DNA of 29,520 nucleotides from an uncultured Clostridia bacterium (GTDB lineage: Bacteria; Bacillota; Clostridia; Christensenellales; Aristaeellaceae): the NCBI GenBank assembly GCA_934647165.1, contig CAKUFA010000032.1, positions 1 through 29,520 of the forward strand, read 5' to 3'. The translations under genes and the position numbers were made by a program. This document shows, one piece after another, positions 15,304 through 24,277 of this stretch (positions are counted from its first letter, which is position 1; each line of letters begins with the position of its first letter). The notes beneath the pieces are model-generated. The model was not told where the DNA came from, did no database searches, and saw only the letters and a list, made by a program, of their open reading frames with translations.

Positions 15304-16928
15304 GGAACGAACAGCGTCAAGGTGGAGAAAAGTCTTCCAATCAGCACGTAAGCAAGGCGTTCAGTGGGAATAGCATGCATAAAAGCAATGAAAATCGCCA
15401 TGCATGTGGGAATACATCCCGCAAAAGCAGTGCGCATCCCATAGAAAAGCGCTCCAGTGGAGAAAAAAGCACCAATCGTGGTGGTTTTTCAGAAAATCGT
15501 GGTGAACGCAGCCATCGAAATGGTGAAATTCGTCCTTTCCGTGGCAGACAAGTGGGAAACACCATCCAAAAGAGGCCAGCCCCGGTCAGTGATGGACTGC
15601 CCGCGCGCCGCCTGGCTCTGGCCGTGATCCGCGATGTGACGGAAAACGGCGCTTACGCCTCGCTGACGCTGGATGAAAAGCTCACCCGCAGCGGCCTGAG
15701 CGCGGCTGATCGCCGCCTGGCGGCACGGCTGAGCTACGACACGCTGGAAAAGCTGCTCTACCTGGACTGGGCGCTGGATCAGATCATGTCAAGACCCGAC
15801 ACAGACATCAAGCTGCGCAACATTCTGCGCCTTGGCGCGTGCCAGATTCTGCTGGAGGATCGCATTCCGGAGAGCGCAGCCACCAACACCAGTGTGAACC
15901 TGTGCCGGGAGCTTGGCATGGAAGGATTGGCCGGAGTGTGCAACGGCATCCTGCGCAATCTGGTGCGCAAAAAAGACGAGCTCACCTGGCCGGATGAAAC
16001 GCAGCAACCCGTAAAGGCACGCTCCATCCGCTACTCGGTACCGGAATGGCTGGTGAACCGGCTGGATGCAGACTGGGGAGAGGAAGCAGCCAACGCCATC
16101 ATGGGCGCCCATGCGCAGGAGAGCGTGACCGTTCGCCCGAACCTCACCCGCCTGACGGATGATGATTTTGCCACCCTGCTGGACAAAAAGGTCTGGGCAC
16201 ATGAAAAGGCTACCGTACCCCATGCATGGCACATCCGCAACATGGCGGATCTGGGGCAGGATGCGGACTTCCTTGGCGGGTTATACAGCATTCAGGGAGA
16301 AAGCAGTATGATGGCCTGCCTGGCCCTCGCCCCCAAGCGCGGCATGCAGGTGCTGGACGCATGCGCGGCCCCCGGCGGCAAAGCCTGTTTCCTGGCAGAG
16401 CTGATGGGCGGCACGGGACGCGTGCAGGCATGGGAGCTGCACGATCACCGCACAAAGCTGATTGCCGCCCAGGCCAAACGCCTTGGGCTTGAAAATGTGC
16501 GTCCCATAACCCGAGATGCATCCGTTCCGCGGCCGGACATGGACTCCACCATGGACGCAGTGCTGCTGGACGCGCCCTGCACCGGCCTTGGCACCATGGC
16601 GGACAAGCCGGATGTGAAATACCGCGTGACGGAAGAAAGTGCGCAGGAGCTTGCCCATATTCAGCAAAAGCTGCTGGAGGCCGTTGCGCCCATGGTAAAG
16701 CCCGGCGGTGTGCTGGTATACTCCACCTGCTCGGTGCTCAAGGCGGAAAACGAGGAGCAGATTGCCGCATTCCTTGCAAGGCATCCGGAATACAAACTGG
16801 ACACGCTGCCCGATACCCTCCCGGAAACCTTCCGTGCCCATGAAGGCGTCGGCTTGCAGCTGCTGCCCGGTCGGGATGCGGAGCTGAGCGGTTTCTACAT
16901 TGCGCGGCTGCGGAGGAAACGGGCATGA
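15300..16928 (+). CDS. rsmB: 16S rRNA (cytosine(967)-C(5))-methyltransferase RsmB with a long disordered N-terminal extension
   Basis: A 542-residue protein; family members are usually about 430-450. Residues 100-240 are the NusB-like RNA-binding domain. The C-terminal half is the SAM methyltransferase, with VLDACAAPGGK (from 351), Cys427 in the DAPCTGLG motif and Cys477 in YSTCSV, the two catalytic cysteines of m5C methyltransferases. Residues 1-99 are an extra region rich in Ser, Asn, Arg, Lys, His and Gly, with repeated NRG-like units, and their DNA is AT-richer than the rest. The ATG at 15300 overlaps the fmt stop by 4 bases, which supports translation of the extension; internal starts are not better placed. 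Confidence 0.93.
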   Translation: MRNEQRQGGEKSSNQHVSKAFSGNSMHKSNENRHACGNTSRKSSAHPIEKRSSGEKSTNRGGFSENRGERSHRNGEIRPFRGRQVGNTIQKRPAPVSDGLPARRLALAVIRDVTENGAYASLTLDEKLTRSGLSAADRRLAARLSYDTLEKLLYLDWALDQIMSRPDTDIKLRNILRLGACQILLEDRIPESAATNTSVNLCRELGMEGLAGVCNGILRNLVRKKDELTWPDETQQPVKARSIRYSVPEWLVNRLDADWGEEAANAIMGAHAQESVTVRPNLTRLTDDDFATLLDKKVWAHEKATVPHAWHIRNMADLGQDADFLGGLYSIQGESSMMACLALAPKRGMQVLDACAAPGGKACFLAELMGGTGRVQAWELHDHRTKLIAAQAKRLGLENVRPITRDASVPRPDMDSTMDAVLLDAPCTGLGTMADKPDVKYRVTEESAQELAHIQQKLLEAVAPMVKPGGVLVYSTCSVLKAENEEQIAAFLARHPEYKLDTLPDTLPETFRAHEGVGLQLLPGRDAELSGFYIARLRRKRA

Positions 16929-17968
16929 CCGAACTGACGGGGATGAACCCCGCAGAGTTGACGGCATGGTGCAAGGAGCAGGGGCTGCCCGGTTTTCGCG
17001 GCAAGCAGCTGTTCCGCTGGATTCACCAGAGCGCGGACTTTGATGAAATGACGAACCTCCCCCTCGCCCTGCGAGCACAGTTGAAGGAAATTGCCGTCGC
17101 CCAACCGGTGCGCATCCTGGAAAAGCGGGAAAGCGCCTTGGATGACACGGTGAAATTCCTCTTCGGCCTTGCGGACGGCAACTGCGTGGAGGGCGTGCTG
17201 ATGCACTATCACCACGGTTACACGCTGTGCATTTCCACGCAGGTTGGGTGCCGCATGGGCTGCACGTTTTGTGCAAGCACGCTGGAGGGTTGCGTCCGCT
17301 CCCTCACCAGCGGGGAAATGCTGGGGGAAATTTTGTGCGCCAATCGTTTCCTGGCAGGGGAAGACAAGGTGCACAACGTGGTGCTCATGGGCAGCGGCGA
17401 GCCGCTGGACAACTATGACAATGTGATGAAATTTCTCCGCCTTCTGCGGGAAGAGGACGGGGTGAACATCGGACTGCGGAATGTTTCCCTGTCCACCTGC
17501 GGCCTTGTTCCCCGCATGTACGACCTGGCGCAGGAGAACCTGCCGGTAACCCTGAGCGTATCCCTGCATGCGCCCAATGATGAAATCCGCCAGAAAACCA
17601 TGCCCATTGCCAAGGTGTATCCCATGGAGGACGTGCTGGCGGCTTGCCGCAATTACATTGACAAAACCGGGCGGCGGGTCATCTTTGAATACGCGCTGGT
17701 TGGCGGTGTAAACTGTGAGGAAAAGCACGCCGTGGAGCTGGCCAGCCGGCTGCGCGGCATGCAGTGCCACGTGAACCTCATCCCCCTGAACGTAGTGGAG
17801 GAGCGCCATTTGCAGGGTGTGACGGAGCAGACTGTCCGCCGGTTTATGGAAAAGCTGGAAAGCCTGCACATTTCCGTGACGCGCCGCAGGGAAATGGGCG
17901 ATGACATCGAAGGCGCCTGCGGCCAACTGCGCCGCAAGACCCTGAAAAGCATGGAGAAAGAGCAATGA
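16925..17968 (+). CDS. rlmN: 23S rRNA/tRNA (adenine-C2)-methyltransferase RlmN
   Basis: A 347-residue radical SAM enzyme that makes 2-methyladenosine in 23S rRNA (A2503) and some tRNAs. The iron-sulfur cluster motif is GCRMGCTFC (Cys109, Cys113, Cys116), followed by SAM-binding GSGEPLDNY (156-164). The second catalytic cysteine is Cys332 in GACGQLRR near the C terminus. The length is normal. It overlaps rsmB and the phosphatase gene by 4 bases each. Confidence 0.96.
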   Translation: MTELTGMNPAELTAWCKEQGLPGFRGKQLFRWIHQSADFDEMTNLPLALRAQLKEIAVAQPVRILEKRESALDDTVKFLFGLADGNCVEGVLMHYHHGYTLCISTQVGCRMGCTFCASTLEGCVRSLTSGEMLGEILCANRFLAGEDKVHNVVLMGSGEPLDNYDNVMKFLRLLREEDGVNIGLRNVSLSTCGLVPRMYDLAQENLPVTLSVSLHAPNDEIRQKTMPIAKVYPMEDVLAACRNYIDKTGRRVIFEYALVGGVNCEEKHAVELASRLRGMQCHVNLIPLNVVEERHLQGVTEQTVRRFMEKLESLHISVTRRREMGDDIEGACGQLRRKTLKSMEKEQ

Positions 17969-18906
17969 GCCGCAAATTTCGATTCACCGGTGAGTGCCTG
18001 GATACGCTCAAGGACTACTGCGCCACGGGCAAAAACAGGAAAAAAAGCAAGGAAAAGGCCGAAAAAGACGTGAAAGCCGTTACTGAAGTGACGGAAACTG
18101 CTTTCTCGCCCACCCTTGACGCACCTGAAAATGCCCCTGCGGCAACGGAAAAAGAAGCGGAACCGATGGTGTCCGCACTGGAAACCACTGAAGGCAAGAC
18201 GCTGACGGTGACCCGAACCGCCATCGGAAAAGTGCGTCCCACCAACCAAGACGCAGTGATCGACGCATGGCCGCTGCTGGGCGTTGCCGACGGTATGGGC
18301 GGACATCAAGGCGGCGAGGTAGCCTCCTCCAGTGCAAGGGATCTGCTGATACAGCTGCTCAAAGGCAAGGAGGTCAACCAGCAAACGCTGCGCACGGCCA
18401 TCACAGCCGTGAACCGGCGGCTGTTTCTGCGCCAGAAAGAGGATGAAAAGCTCTCCGGCATGGGCACGACGCTTACCGTTTTGTGGATCGACAAAGAGAA
18501 TGTGCTCATTGGGCATGTGGGCGACAGCCGTGCCTATCGCCTGCGGGACGGGCTGCTTTCGCAGATCACCTCCGACCACTCCATGGTGGCGGAAATGGTG
18601 CGTGAGGGTGTGCTGACCCCCGAGCAGGCCGCCTGTCACCCCATGCGCAATGTGATCACCCGCGCTGTTGGCACCGAAGAGGGCATCGACGCCGACATTC
18701 TTTCGGAAAAACGGCAGACAGGGGATGTATGGTTGGTGTGCTCCGACGGACTCTACGGCATGGCTGGGGATGAAAAAATGGCTGATATCCTACGCCGCAA
18801 CGCCCCGGAAGAGGCCGCTGACAAGCTGGTAGAAGCCGCCATGGCCGCCGGTGGGCGGGACAACATCTCCCTGGCGCTGTTTGTCGACGGGGAGGACCCG
18901 GCATGA
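17965..18906 (+). CDS. prpC: PP2C-family protein serine/threonine phosphatase, partner of the PASTA kinase
   Basis: A 313-residue Mn/Mg-dependent phosphatase. The catalytic domain begins near residue 79 and has the metal-binding motifs RPTNQDAV (Asp96), GVADGMGGHQGGE (Asp109), GHVGDSRAY, CSDGLYG and GGRDNISLA in order. Residues 1-78 are an extra charged and Ala/Glu/Thr-rich region not needed for the fold; homologues usually start at the domain. The first ATG overlaps the rlmN stop by 4 bases, so it is kept as the start, but the Met at 68 could serve as a shorter start. It should reverse phosphorylation by the kinase encoded next. Confidence 0.92.
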   Translation: MSRKFRFTGECLDTLKDYCATGKNRKKSKEKAEKDVKAVTEVTETAFSPTLDAPENAPAATEKEAEPMVSALETTEGKTLTVTRTAIGKVRPTNQDAVIDAWPLLGVADGMGGHQGGEVASSSARDLLIQLLKGKEVNQQTLRTAITAVNRRLFLRQKEDEKLSGMGTTLTVLWIDKENVLIGHVGDSRAYRLRDGLLSQITSDHSMVAEMVREGVLTPEQAACHPMRNVITRAVGTEEGIDADILSEKRQTGDVWLVCSDGLYGMAGDEKMADILRRNAPEEAADKLVEAAMAAGGRDNISLALFVDGEDPA

Positions 18907-20813
18907 GTGATAAAATTCTTGCGGATCGCTACCGCCTGGTTGAGCAAATCGGCATGGGCGGCATGGCGATTGTTTATCGTGCGGTGGATATGCGCACTGG
19001 GCACAACGTGGCTGTGAAGGTGCTGCGGCCTGAATTTAATCAGGACGTAGAATTTGTCAGCCGCTTTCAGCGGGAGGCGGAAGCCGCCAGCAAAATGGCC
19101 CACCACAACATTGTGAACCTGCTGGACGTGGGCATGGACGGGGAAAACCGCTATCTGGTGATGGAATATGTGCAGGGCAAAACCCTCAAGCAGGTCATCC
19201 AGGAAAAGGGGCGGCTGAATCCGCTGGTGGCCGCGCAAATTACCATCCGCATTCTCTCCGCGCTTCAGCACGCCCATGAAAACGGCATCATTCACCGGGA
19301 TATCAAGCCCCAGAACATCCTTGTGCATGCCGACGGCCACATCAAGGTGGCGGACTTCGGCATTGCGCGCATGGCCAACAGCTCCACCCTTTCCAAAGGG
19401 GACAACGTGATGGGTTCGGTGCACTATTTCAGCCCCGAACAGGCCAGCGGCCACGCAGCGGGCGTAACCAGCGACATTTACAGCGTGGGTGTGGTGCTTT
19501 ATGAAATGCTTACCGGCCGCGTGCCCTTTGATGGTGACAGTCCGGTGGCCATTGCCATGCAGCACCTGCACGCGCGCCCGACCCCCATCGAAACCCTCGC
19601 GCCGGACGTTCCCCCCGCCATCATCCATGTGTGCATGATGGCCATGGAGAAAAACCCCCGCTACCGCTACCAGAGCGCCGTGCAAATGGCCACGGAGCTG
19701 CGCAAAGCCATTGACGGCCGCACAGGGCAGATGCAGCCCCGGCTGGTGGAAACGGTGGCACAGCCCGTCCAGGGCAACTATACCGGAACAAGCGCGGCAG
19801 CAAAGCTTGGCGACTCCGGCCGCAACCGCCGCCAGAAACCTCGCCGGAACCTGCCGGAAAAGGCACACGGCTCCGTGCTGTGGTGGATTGCTTCCCTGAT
19901 TGTGGCAGGCTTTGTGTTCTACGGGCTGTATCTGGGCGGCATAGAAATCTACGATCGAGTGACCAACACAGCCTCCGTGCCGGACATGATAGGCGGAGAC
20001 CAGCAGACGGCCATACGCCTTGCCACCCGCGCGGGGCTGAATGTGGAGGTAGTGGAAATCAACCACCCGACCGCCGCGGCAGGCCTGGTTGTGCTGCAAG
20101 CGCCAGAAGCGGATGCTACCCTTCGCAAGGGCGACACGGTGGTCATCACCGTATCCAAGGGTCCATCGGCACAGATGGTGCCCAACCTGGAGGGGCAAAC
20201 CGTGGACGCAGCCATTGCCCTTTTGCAAACGCCGGGGCTCAGCCTCACGGTGACAGAACGCGTTGTGTCCGCCGATGTGCCGGAAGGGTTGATTCTCTCC
20301 CAGTATCCGGACGCCGGCAGCGAGTGCCAGGCCGGTGACACGGTGCAGGTGACCGTATCAGGCGGGTTGGCCTACGTGCCTAACCTGAGTGAAAAAACCC
20401 TTGCCGAAGCCCGGGAGCTGCTGGAAAGCAATGGCCTGAACCTGAATGCAAACCTGCAATACCAACAAACCCAGGACGCAAGCCTGCACGGCACGGTGGC
20501 CATGCAGTCCCCCGGGGCAGGATCGCAGGTGATCCTTGGCACCTCGGTAACGCTGACGCTCTACCGCGTGCCCAGCCTGACCCATGCCGCCACGGTGACA
20601 CTGGATCTGAGCGGCAACCAGGGCACCATTGCCGTGCGTGTGACGCTGGTGGAAAATGGTGTGGAAACCACTGTGTGGGAGGACACCGCCTACAGCGCGG
20701 ACAAGACCCGTCAGCCGCAGGTGGAAATGACAGCCAAGGATGCAGGCACCTATGAATATCGCGTGTATATCGACGGCAGGTTTGCCTATCAGAAAAAGGT
20801 GACAATGGAATGA
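18903..20813 (+). CDS. prkC: PASTA-domain serine/threonine kinase (PrkC/Stk1 type)
   Basis: A 636-residue transmembrane kinase that senses muropeptides or lipid II and controls growth and wall synthesis in Firmicutes. The kinase domain (about 8-270) has the glycine loop IGMGGMAIVY, Lys39, HRDIKPQN (131-138), DFG (151-153) and the activation segment ending SPEQASG. A basic juxtamembrane region (302-320) and one membrane segment (325-343) follow. Three extracellular PASTA repeats cover about 357-421, 424-488 and 491-554. Residues 556-636 form an extra beta-rich C-terminal domain with AGTYEYRVYIDG near its end, probably Ig-like. It overlaps both neighbours by 4 bases. Confidence 0.96.
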   Translation: MSDKILADRYRLVEQIGMGGMAIVYRAVDMRTGHNVAVKVLRPEFNQDVEFVSRFQREAEAASKMAHHNIVNLLDVGMDGENRYLVMEYVQGKTLKQVIQEKGRLNPLVAAQITIRILSALQHAHENGIIHRDIKPQNILVHADGHIKVADFGIARMANSSTLSKGDNVMGSVHYFSPEQASGHAAGVTSDIYSVGVVLYEMLTGRVPFDGDSPVAIAMQHLHARPTPIETLAPDVPPAIIHVCMMAMEKNPRYRYQSAVQMATELRKAIDGRTGQMQPRLVETVAQPVQGNYTGTSAAAKLGDSGRNRRQKPRRNLPEKAHGSVLWWIASLIVAGFVFYGLYLGGIEIYDRVTNTASVPDMIGGDQQTAIRLATRAGLNVEVVEINHPTAAAGLVVLQAPEADATLRKGDTVVITVSKGPSAQMVPNLEGQTVDAAIALLQTPGLSLTVTERVVSADVPEGLILSQYPDAGSECQAGDTVQVTVSGGLAYVPNLSEKTLAEARELLESNGLNLNANLQYQQTQDASLHGTVAMQSPGAGSQVILGTSVTLTLYRVPSLTHAATVTLDLSGNQGTIAVRVTLVENGVETTVWEDTAYSADKTRQPQVEMTAKDAGTYEYRVYIDGRFAYQKKVTME

Positions 20814-21709
20814 ACGACAACGCACAAGAGGCCTTCAAGCAGGGCACGTTGATCCGCGGCATGGGCGGTTTTTACACGGTGTTGTCCGGCGGCATGCAAT
20901 ACACCCTGCGCTGCAAAAAGAAATTCCGTCGCCAGCAGCTGTCCCCCCTGGTGGGGGACGAGGTGCTGTTTTCCCCCGGAGAGGGGGAAGAGCATGGCTG
21001 GCTGGAGGAAATTCTTCCGCGAAAAACCATGTGCATCCGCCCGCCGGTAGCCAATGTGTCGCTACTGTTGATTGTGGTATGCCCCACCCCTTCGCCGGAC
21101 TTTCTGCTGGTAGACAGGCTGATGGTGCGTGCACGGCGACAGGGAATGCGCATGCTGCTGGTGGTAACCAAGGGCGACCTGGACGATCAGCTGCTTTTGC
21201 AGGTGCGCACCCAGTACGCCCGCTCAGGCGTGCCGGTATACGGCGTGTGCGCCGAAACAGGCGAAGGGCTTGAAGCGCTGAAGCAGGCCATGGCCGGAGA
21301 GCTGTGCTGCATGGCCGGACAAAGCGGGGTTGGAAAATCCACGCTGCTCAACGCGCTGCTTGGCGTTCATCAGGAAACAGGGGAAATCAGCCAGAAAATC
21401 CAGCGCGGCAAGAACACCACCCGCCATGCGGAATTGTTGGAAAAGGACGGTATCCGCGTGCTGGATACGGCAGGCTTCAGTTTGCTGGAGCTGGAGGATG
21501 GAATGGAACCCATCACCCTCAAGGACAATTATCCCGAATTTGCCGAATACGAAGGGCTTTGCCGCTTCAATCCCTGCTACCACGACCGGGAGCCCGGATG
21601 CGCGGTGACAGCGGCCTGTGAGCAGGGCGATGTGAACCCTGAGCGGCTGGCACGCTATCGTCAGCTTTTGCAGGAAGTGCGAGAAACATGGAGGGAACGG
21701 TATGATTAA
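20810..21709 (+). CDS. rsgA: Ribosome small subunit-dependent GTPase RsgA
   Basis: A 299-residue circularly permuted GTPase that helps late 30S maturation. The N-terminal OB domain (about 10-75) precedes the permuted GTPase domain: the G4 position reads VTKGD (119-123) and comes before the P-loop GQSGVGKST (170-178), followed by NTTRH and DTAGF (219-223). The C-terminal zinc motif has Cys251, Cys256, His258 and Cys264. In G4 the usual Asn of NKxD is Thr120, a small deviation. It overlaps rpe by 8 bases. Confidence 0.96.
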   Translation: MNDNAQEAFKQGTLIRGMGGFYTVLSGGMQYTLRCKKKFRRQQLSPLVGDEVLFSPGEGEEHGWLEEILPRKTMCIRPPVANVSLLLIVVCPTPSPDFLLVDRLMVRARRQGMRMLLVVTKGDLDDQLLLQVRTQYARSGVPVYGVCAETGEGLEALKQAMAGELCCMAGQSGVGKSTLLNALLGVHQETGEISQKIQRGKNTTRHAELLEKDGIRVLDTAGFSLLELEDGMEPITLKDNYPEFAEYEGLCRFNPCYHDREPGCAVTAACEQGDVNPERLARYRQLLQEVRETWRERYD

Positions 21710-22337
21710 GGTTGCTCCATCCATTCTGGCGGCAGATCCCCTGTGCATGAAGCAGGAAGTAAAACGCATGACGGACGCCGGCTGCGACTGGCTGCATGTG
21801 GATGTGATGGATGCGCACTTTGTGCCCAACCTGAGCTTCGGTCCTGCGCTTGTCAAAGCGCTGCGCCCTGCGTGCTCCGTGCCGCTGGACGTTCACCTGA
21901 TGATGGATAACCCCGAAGCATATGTCGAAACTTTCATTCAAAATGGAGCGGATGTTGTCACCATCCATGCAGAAATTCCCGGGGATGTACCGTCGCTGCT
22001 GCGCCGCATCCGTGCGCTGGGGGCAAAGGCCGGGCTGGCCATCAAGCCCGGCACGGCGGCAGAGCAGATACGCGCGCTGCTGCCGCTGTGCGACATGGTG
22101 CTGGTGATGACCGTTGAACCCGGCTTCGGCGGCCAGGCTTTCCGCCCGGAATGCGCAGAAAAAATTGCTGTCCTACGAAGCATGGACTATCATGGGTTGA
22201 TTGAAGCCGACGGCGGCGTGACGCTGCAAAATTTGCCCACAATGCGTGCCTACGGGCTGGATGTAGCCGTGATGGGCACAGCGCTGTACAAAAGTGCGCA
22301 GCCCGGCAAGGATATTGAAAGGATTCACGCGCTATGA
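21702..22337 (+). CDS. rpe: Ribulose-phosphate 3-epimerase
   Basis: A 211-residue TIM-barrel enzyme of the pentose phosphate pathway that interconverts ribulose 5-phosphate and xylulose 5-phosphate. Motifs are APSILAAD (5-12), HVDVMDAHFVPN with metal ligands His32 and Asp34, DVHLMM with His65, VEPGFGGQ (phosphate loop) and EADGGV. It overlaps the rsgA stop by 8 bases and the next gene by 4, which supports co-translation. Confidence 0.97.
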   Translation: MIKVAPSILAADPLCMKQEVKRMTDAGCDWLHVDVMDAHFVPNLSFGPALVKALRPACSVPLDVHLMMDNPEAYVETFIQNGADVVTIHAEIPGDVPSLLRRIRALGAKAGLAIKPGTAAEQIRALLPLCDMVLVMTVEPGFGGQAFRPECAEKIAVLRSMDYHGLIEADGGVTLQNLPTMRAYGLDVAVMGTALYKSAQPGKDIERIHAL

Positions 22338-23392
22338 GAACATGTCAAAAAGCGCGGGCTCTTTTCTCCATCCGGCGGGTTATTGCGCTGCTGTTGGCGC
22401 TGCTGCTGCCCATGAACGCTTTTGCAGCCGAAGATACGCCTGCACAGATTTACCTTTATGGCGAAATGCATGGACAAAAAGCAATCTATCAGCAGGAGCT
22501 GGATGCATGGGGCGCCTGCTACGCCCGCGGTATGCGCCACCTGTTTGTGGAATATGCTTACTATACGGCGGAATACTTGAACCTGTGGATGCGTGCGGAC
22601 AATGACGAACTTCTTTCGCAGCTGTATCAGGATTGGGAAGGAACCCTCATCCACAACATGGACACCCTTTCTTTCCTGCGCGCCATCAAGCAGCGGTATC
22701 CGGAAACGATTTTCCACGGCACGGACATCGGCCATCAGTATGGCACCACCGGCATGCGTTATTTACAGCTGCTGCGAGACAGCGGGCAGGAGAACAGCCC
22801 TGCTTATTTCCGCACGCAGGAAGCCATCGACCAGGGGCGCACCTACTACACAGGCTTCAACGAAGCCTACCGCGAAAATACCATGACAGAAAACTTCCGT
22901 CAGGCGTTTGACGCGCTTGACAGCGAGGACGTGATGGGCATTTACGGCGCGGCCCATGTGGATGCAGACGGCACCGACTTCCTCACCGGCACCGTGCCCA
23001 CCATGGCAGCGCAGCTGCGGGAAACCTACGGTGAGGCGCTGCACACGCAAATTCTGGCACTCCCCGAAGAAATGATGAAACCCATGACCATGGCCGGCAA
23101 GCGGTACTCTGCCGTTTCTATCGGAGAAATCGACCTGTCGTCCCTGAATAAGGACTATCGCAAGGCTGTCTTTTATCGTTTGGAAAGCGCTTATGCTGAT
23201 GCAAAAAATCGCCCTTTAACAGGCAATTCGCTGCCGGAAAACAATTTCCCCGCATCCATCGAAGTTGGGCAGGTATTTGCTATCTGCTATAAAAAGAAGG
23301 ACGGTCAGACGGAGTGGAAATATTTCCGGACTGATGGAAAGCTGTGGAATGAAATGCTCCTCGCGGAAGAATTTTCCGTGGAGACAGAGTAA
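22334..23392 (+). CDS. Secreted EreA/ChaN-like (TIKI/TraB clan) domain protein
   Basis: A 352-residue protein with a signal peptide (about residues 1-32, ending NAFAA). The mature part has YGEMHG (Glu44, His46) and a later IYGAAHVDADG (His208), with HGTDIGH (128-134) between them. An N-terminal GExHG and a distal GxxH are hallmarks of the erythromycin-esterase/ChaN/TraB/TIKI superfamily of putative metallohydrolases. The substrate cannot be stated. It closes the operon where thiamine pyrophosphokinase (thiN) often follows rpe in other Firmicutes. It overlaps rpe by 4 bases. Assignment rests on motifs and overall pattern, not on a full-length match. Confidence 0.6.
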   Translation: MRTCQKARALFSIRRVIALLLALLLPMNAFAAEDTPAQIYLYGEMHGQKAIYQQELDAWGACYARGMRHLFVEYAYYTAEYLNLWMRADNDELLSQLYQDWEGTLIHNMDTLSFLRAIKQRYPETIFHGTDIGHQYGTTGMRYLQLLRDSGQENSPAYFRTQEAIDQGRTYYTGFNEAYRENTMTENFRQAFDALDSEDVMGIYGAAHVDADGTDFLTGTVPTMAAQLRETYGEALHTQILALPEEMMKPMTMAGKRYSAVSIGEIDLSSLNKDYRKAVFYRLESAYADAKNRPLTGNSLPENNFPASIEVGQVFAICYKKKDGQTEWKYFRTDGKLWNEMLLAEEFSVETE

Positions 23393-23423
23393 TTAGGAAT
23401 GGACACCTATACAACTTCATCGC

Positions 23424-23437
23424 AAAAGACCCCATGC
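23424..23437 (+). repeat. Left arm of an inverted repeat around the restriction-modification island
   Basis: AAAAGACCCCATGC is the exact reverse complement of 25462-25475. Allowing one mismatch, the match extends to 17 of 18 bases. It lies 31 bases after the end of the housekeeping operon's last gene. Confidence 0.6.
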
Positions 23438-23452
23438 CTTCTTAGCATAGCA

Positions 23453-23488
23453 AAACCCCGGCTATCCTCTGTGTGATAGTCGGGGTTT
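23453..23488. terminator. Bidirectional terminator between the housekeeping operon and the restriction gene
   Basis: AAACCCCGGCTATC (23453-23466) pairs with GATAGTCGGGGTTT (23475-23488) with one G-U pair and an 8-base loop. The A/T ends provide U-tracts in both directions. It separates converging transcripts ending at 23392 (plus) and 23492 (minus). Confidence 0.75.
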
Positions 23489-23491
23489 CAT

Positions 23492-24277
23492 TTACTTATC
23501 AAATCCCATATAGGAGGAGAAACCCAAGAGGTAAATAGACATAGCCATAGAGATATTCTTACTGTTGGCGATTGCTTTCAATTCATCAATAACAGTATCA
23601 TTCGGGATTGTAATTTCTGCGTTCTCAATAATTCTTTCAATGACATCTGGCAATACCAAACACATTTTATAAAATGCTTCTGCGTCCCCTGTAATCATCT
23701 CATAGAATTTATCCATACTCACACGGCGTATTCTTCTATGCTGGACTTTCTTTCCATCAACAGACGCAACCCATTTTATATCTTGTGAGTGCTTTGCTAT
23801 TGCCTCCACCAAACAACAGATACAATCATCATCATCTAATAATTGACTTTGACACTTAATATAAGTCTTTGCGGAGGATGCGGAGTTCATTGTATTATGC
23901 TTATTCTTCATCTCAACATATACAGTATGAACGATTTCCCCCTCTGCCGTCCTTATACCTTCCTTGCTTCTAAAAATTACGTCCCATCCCTCTTTAGGCA
24001 CTTCACAATTACGCATATACTTAAAAATATGCTGATGGAAATACCCAATATCATTGTTATTTGATTTATCTCTCTGCCGGTATATCTCATTCTTTACGAT
24101 TTCTTCCCAAGCCGTTTGATATACCATCTTATCAAAGATTAACTTTATCGGGTCAATGATATTACTATTGAATTTTTGTAGGTTAATGGGTTCCAGTTTG
24201 CTACCATATTTCGCAATAGTGGCTTTAACGTGTTCCGTAAAGTCCCTTTCGCTGATGAAAGACAACTCCCACGCCAT
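23492..24277 (-). CDS. Type II restriction endonuclease, Eco47II family
   Basis: A 261-residue protein with strong resemblance to the Eco47II restriction enzyme family along its length (for example RQRDKSNNNDIGYFHQ and VEMKNKHNTMNSAS). The PD-(D/E)xK catalytic core is visible as Asp99 in GWDVIF and Glu122-x-Lys124 in VEMKNK. Family members of known specificity cut GGNCC, and the same is inferred here. Its start codon overlaps the stop of the upstream methyltransferase gene by one base (TAATG), so the two are co-translated with the methylase first, which protects the host. The gene is clearly AT-richer than its neighbours, a sign of horizontal acquisition. Confidence 0.88.
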   Translation of the reverse strand: MAWELSFISERDFTEHVKATIAKYGSKLEPINLQKFNSNIIDPIKLIFDKMVYQTAWEEIVKNEIYRQRDKSNNNDIGYFHQHIFKYMRNCEVPKEGWDVIFRSKEGIRTAEGEIVHTVYVEMKNKHNTMNSASSAKTYIKCQSQLLDDDDCICCLVEAIAKHSQDIKWVASVDGKKVQHRRIRRVSMDKFYEMITGDAEAFYKMCLVLPDVIERIIENAEITIPNDTVIDELKAIANSKNISMAMSIYLLGFSSYMGFDK

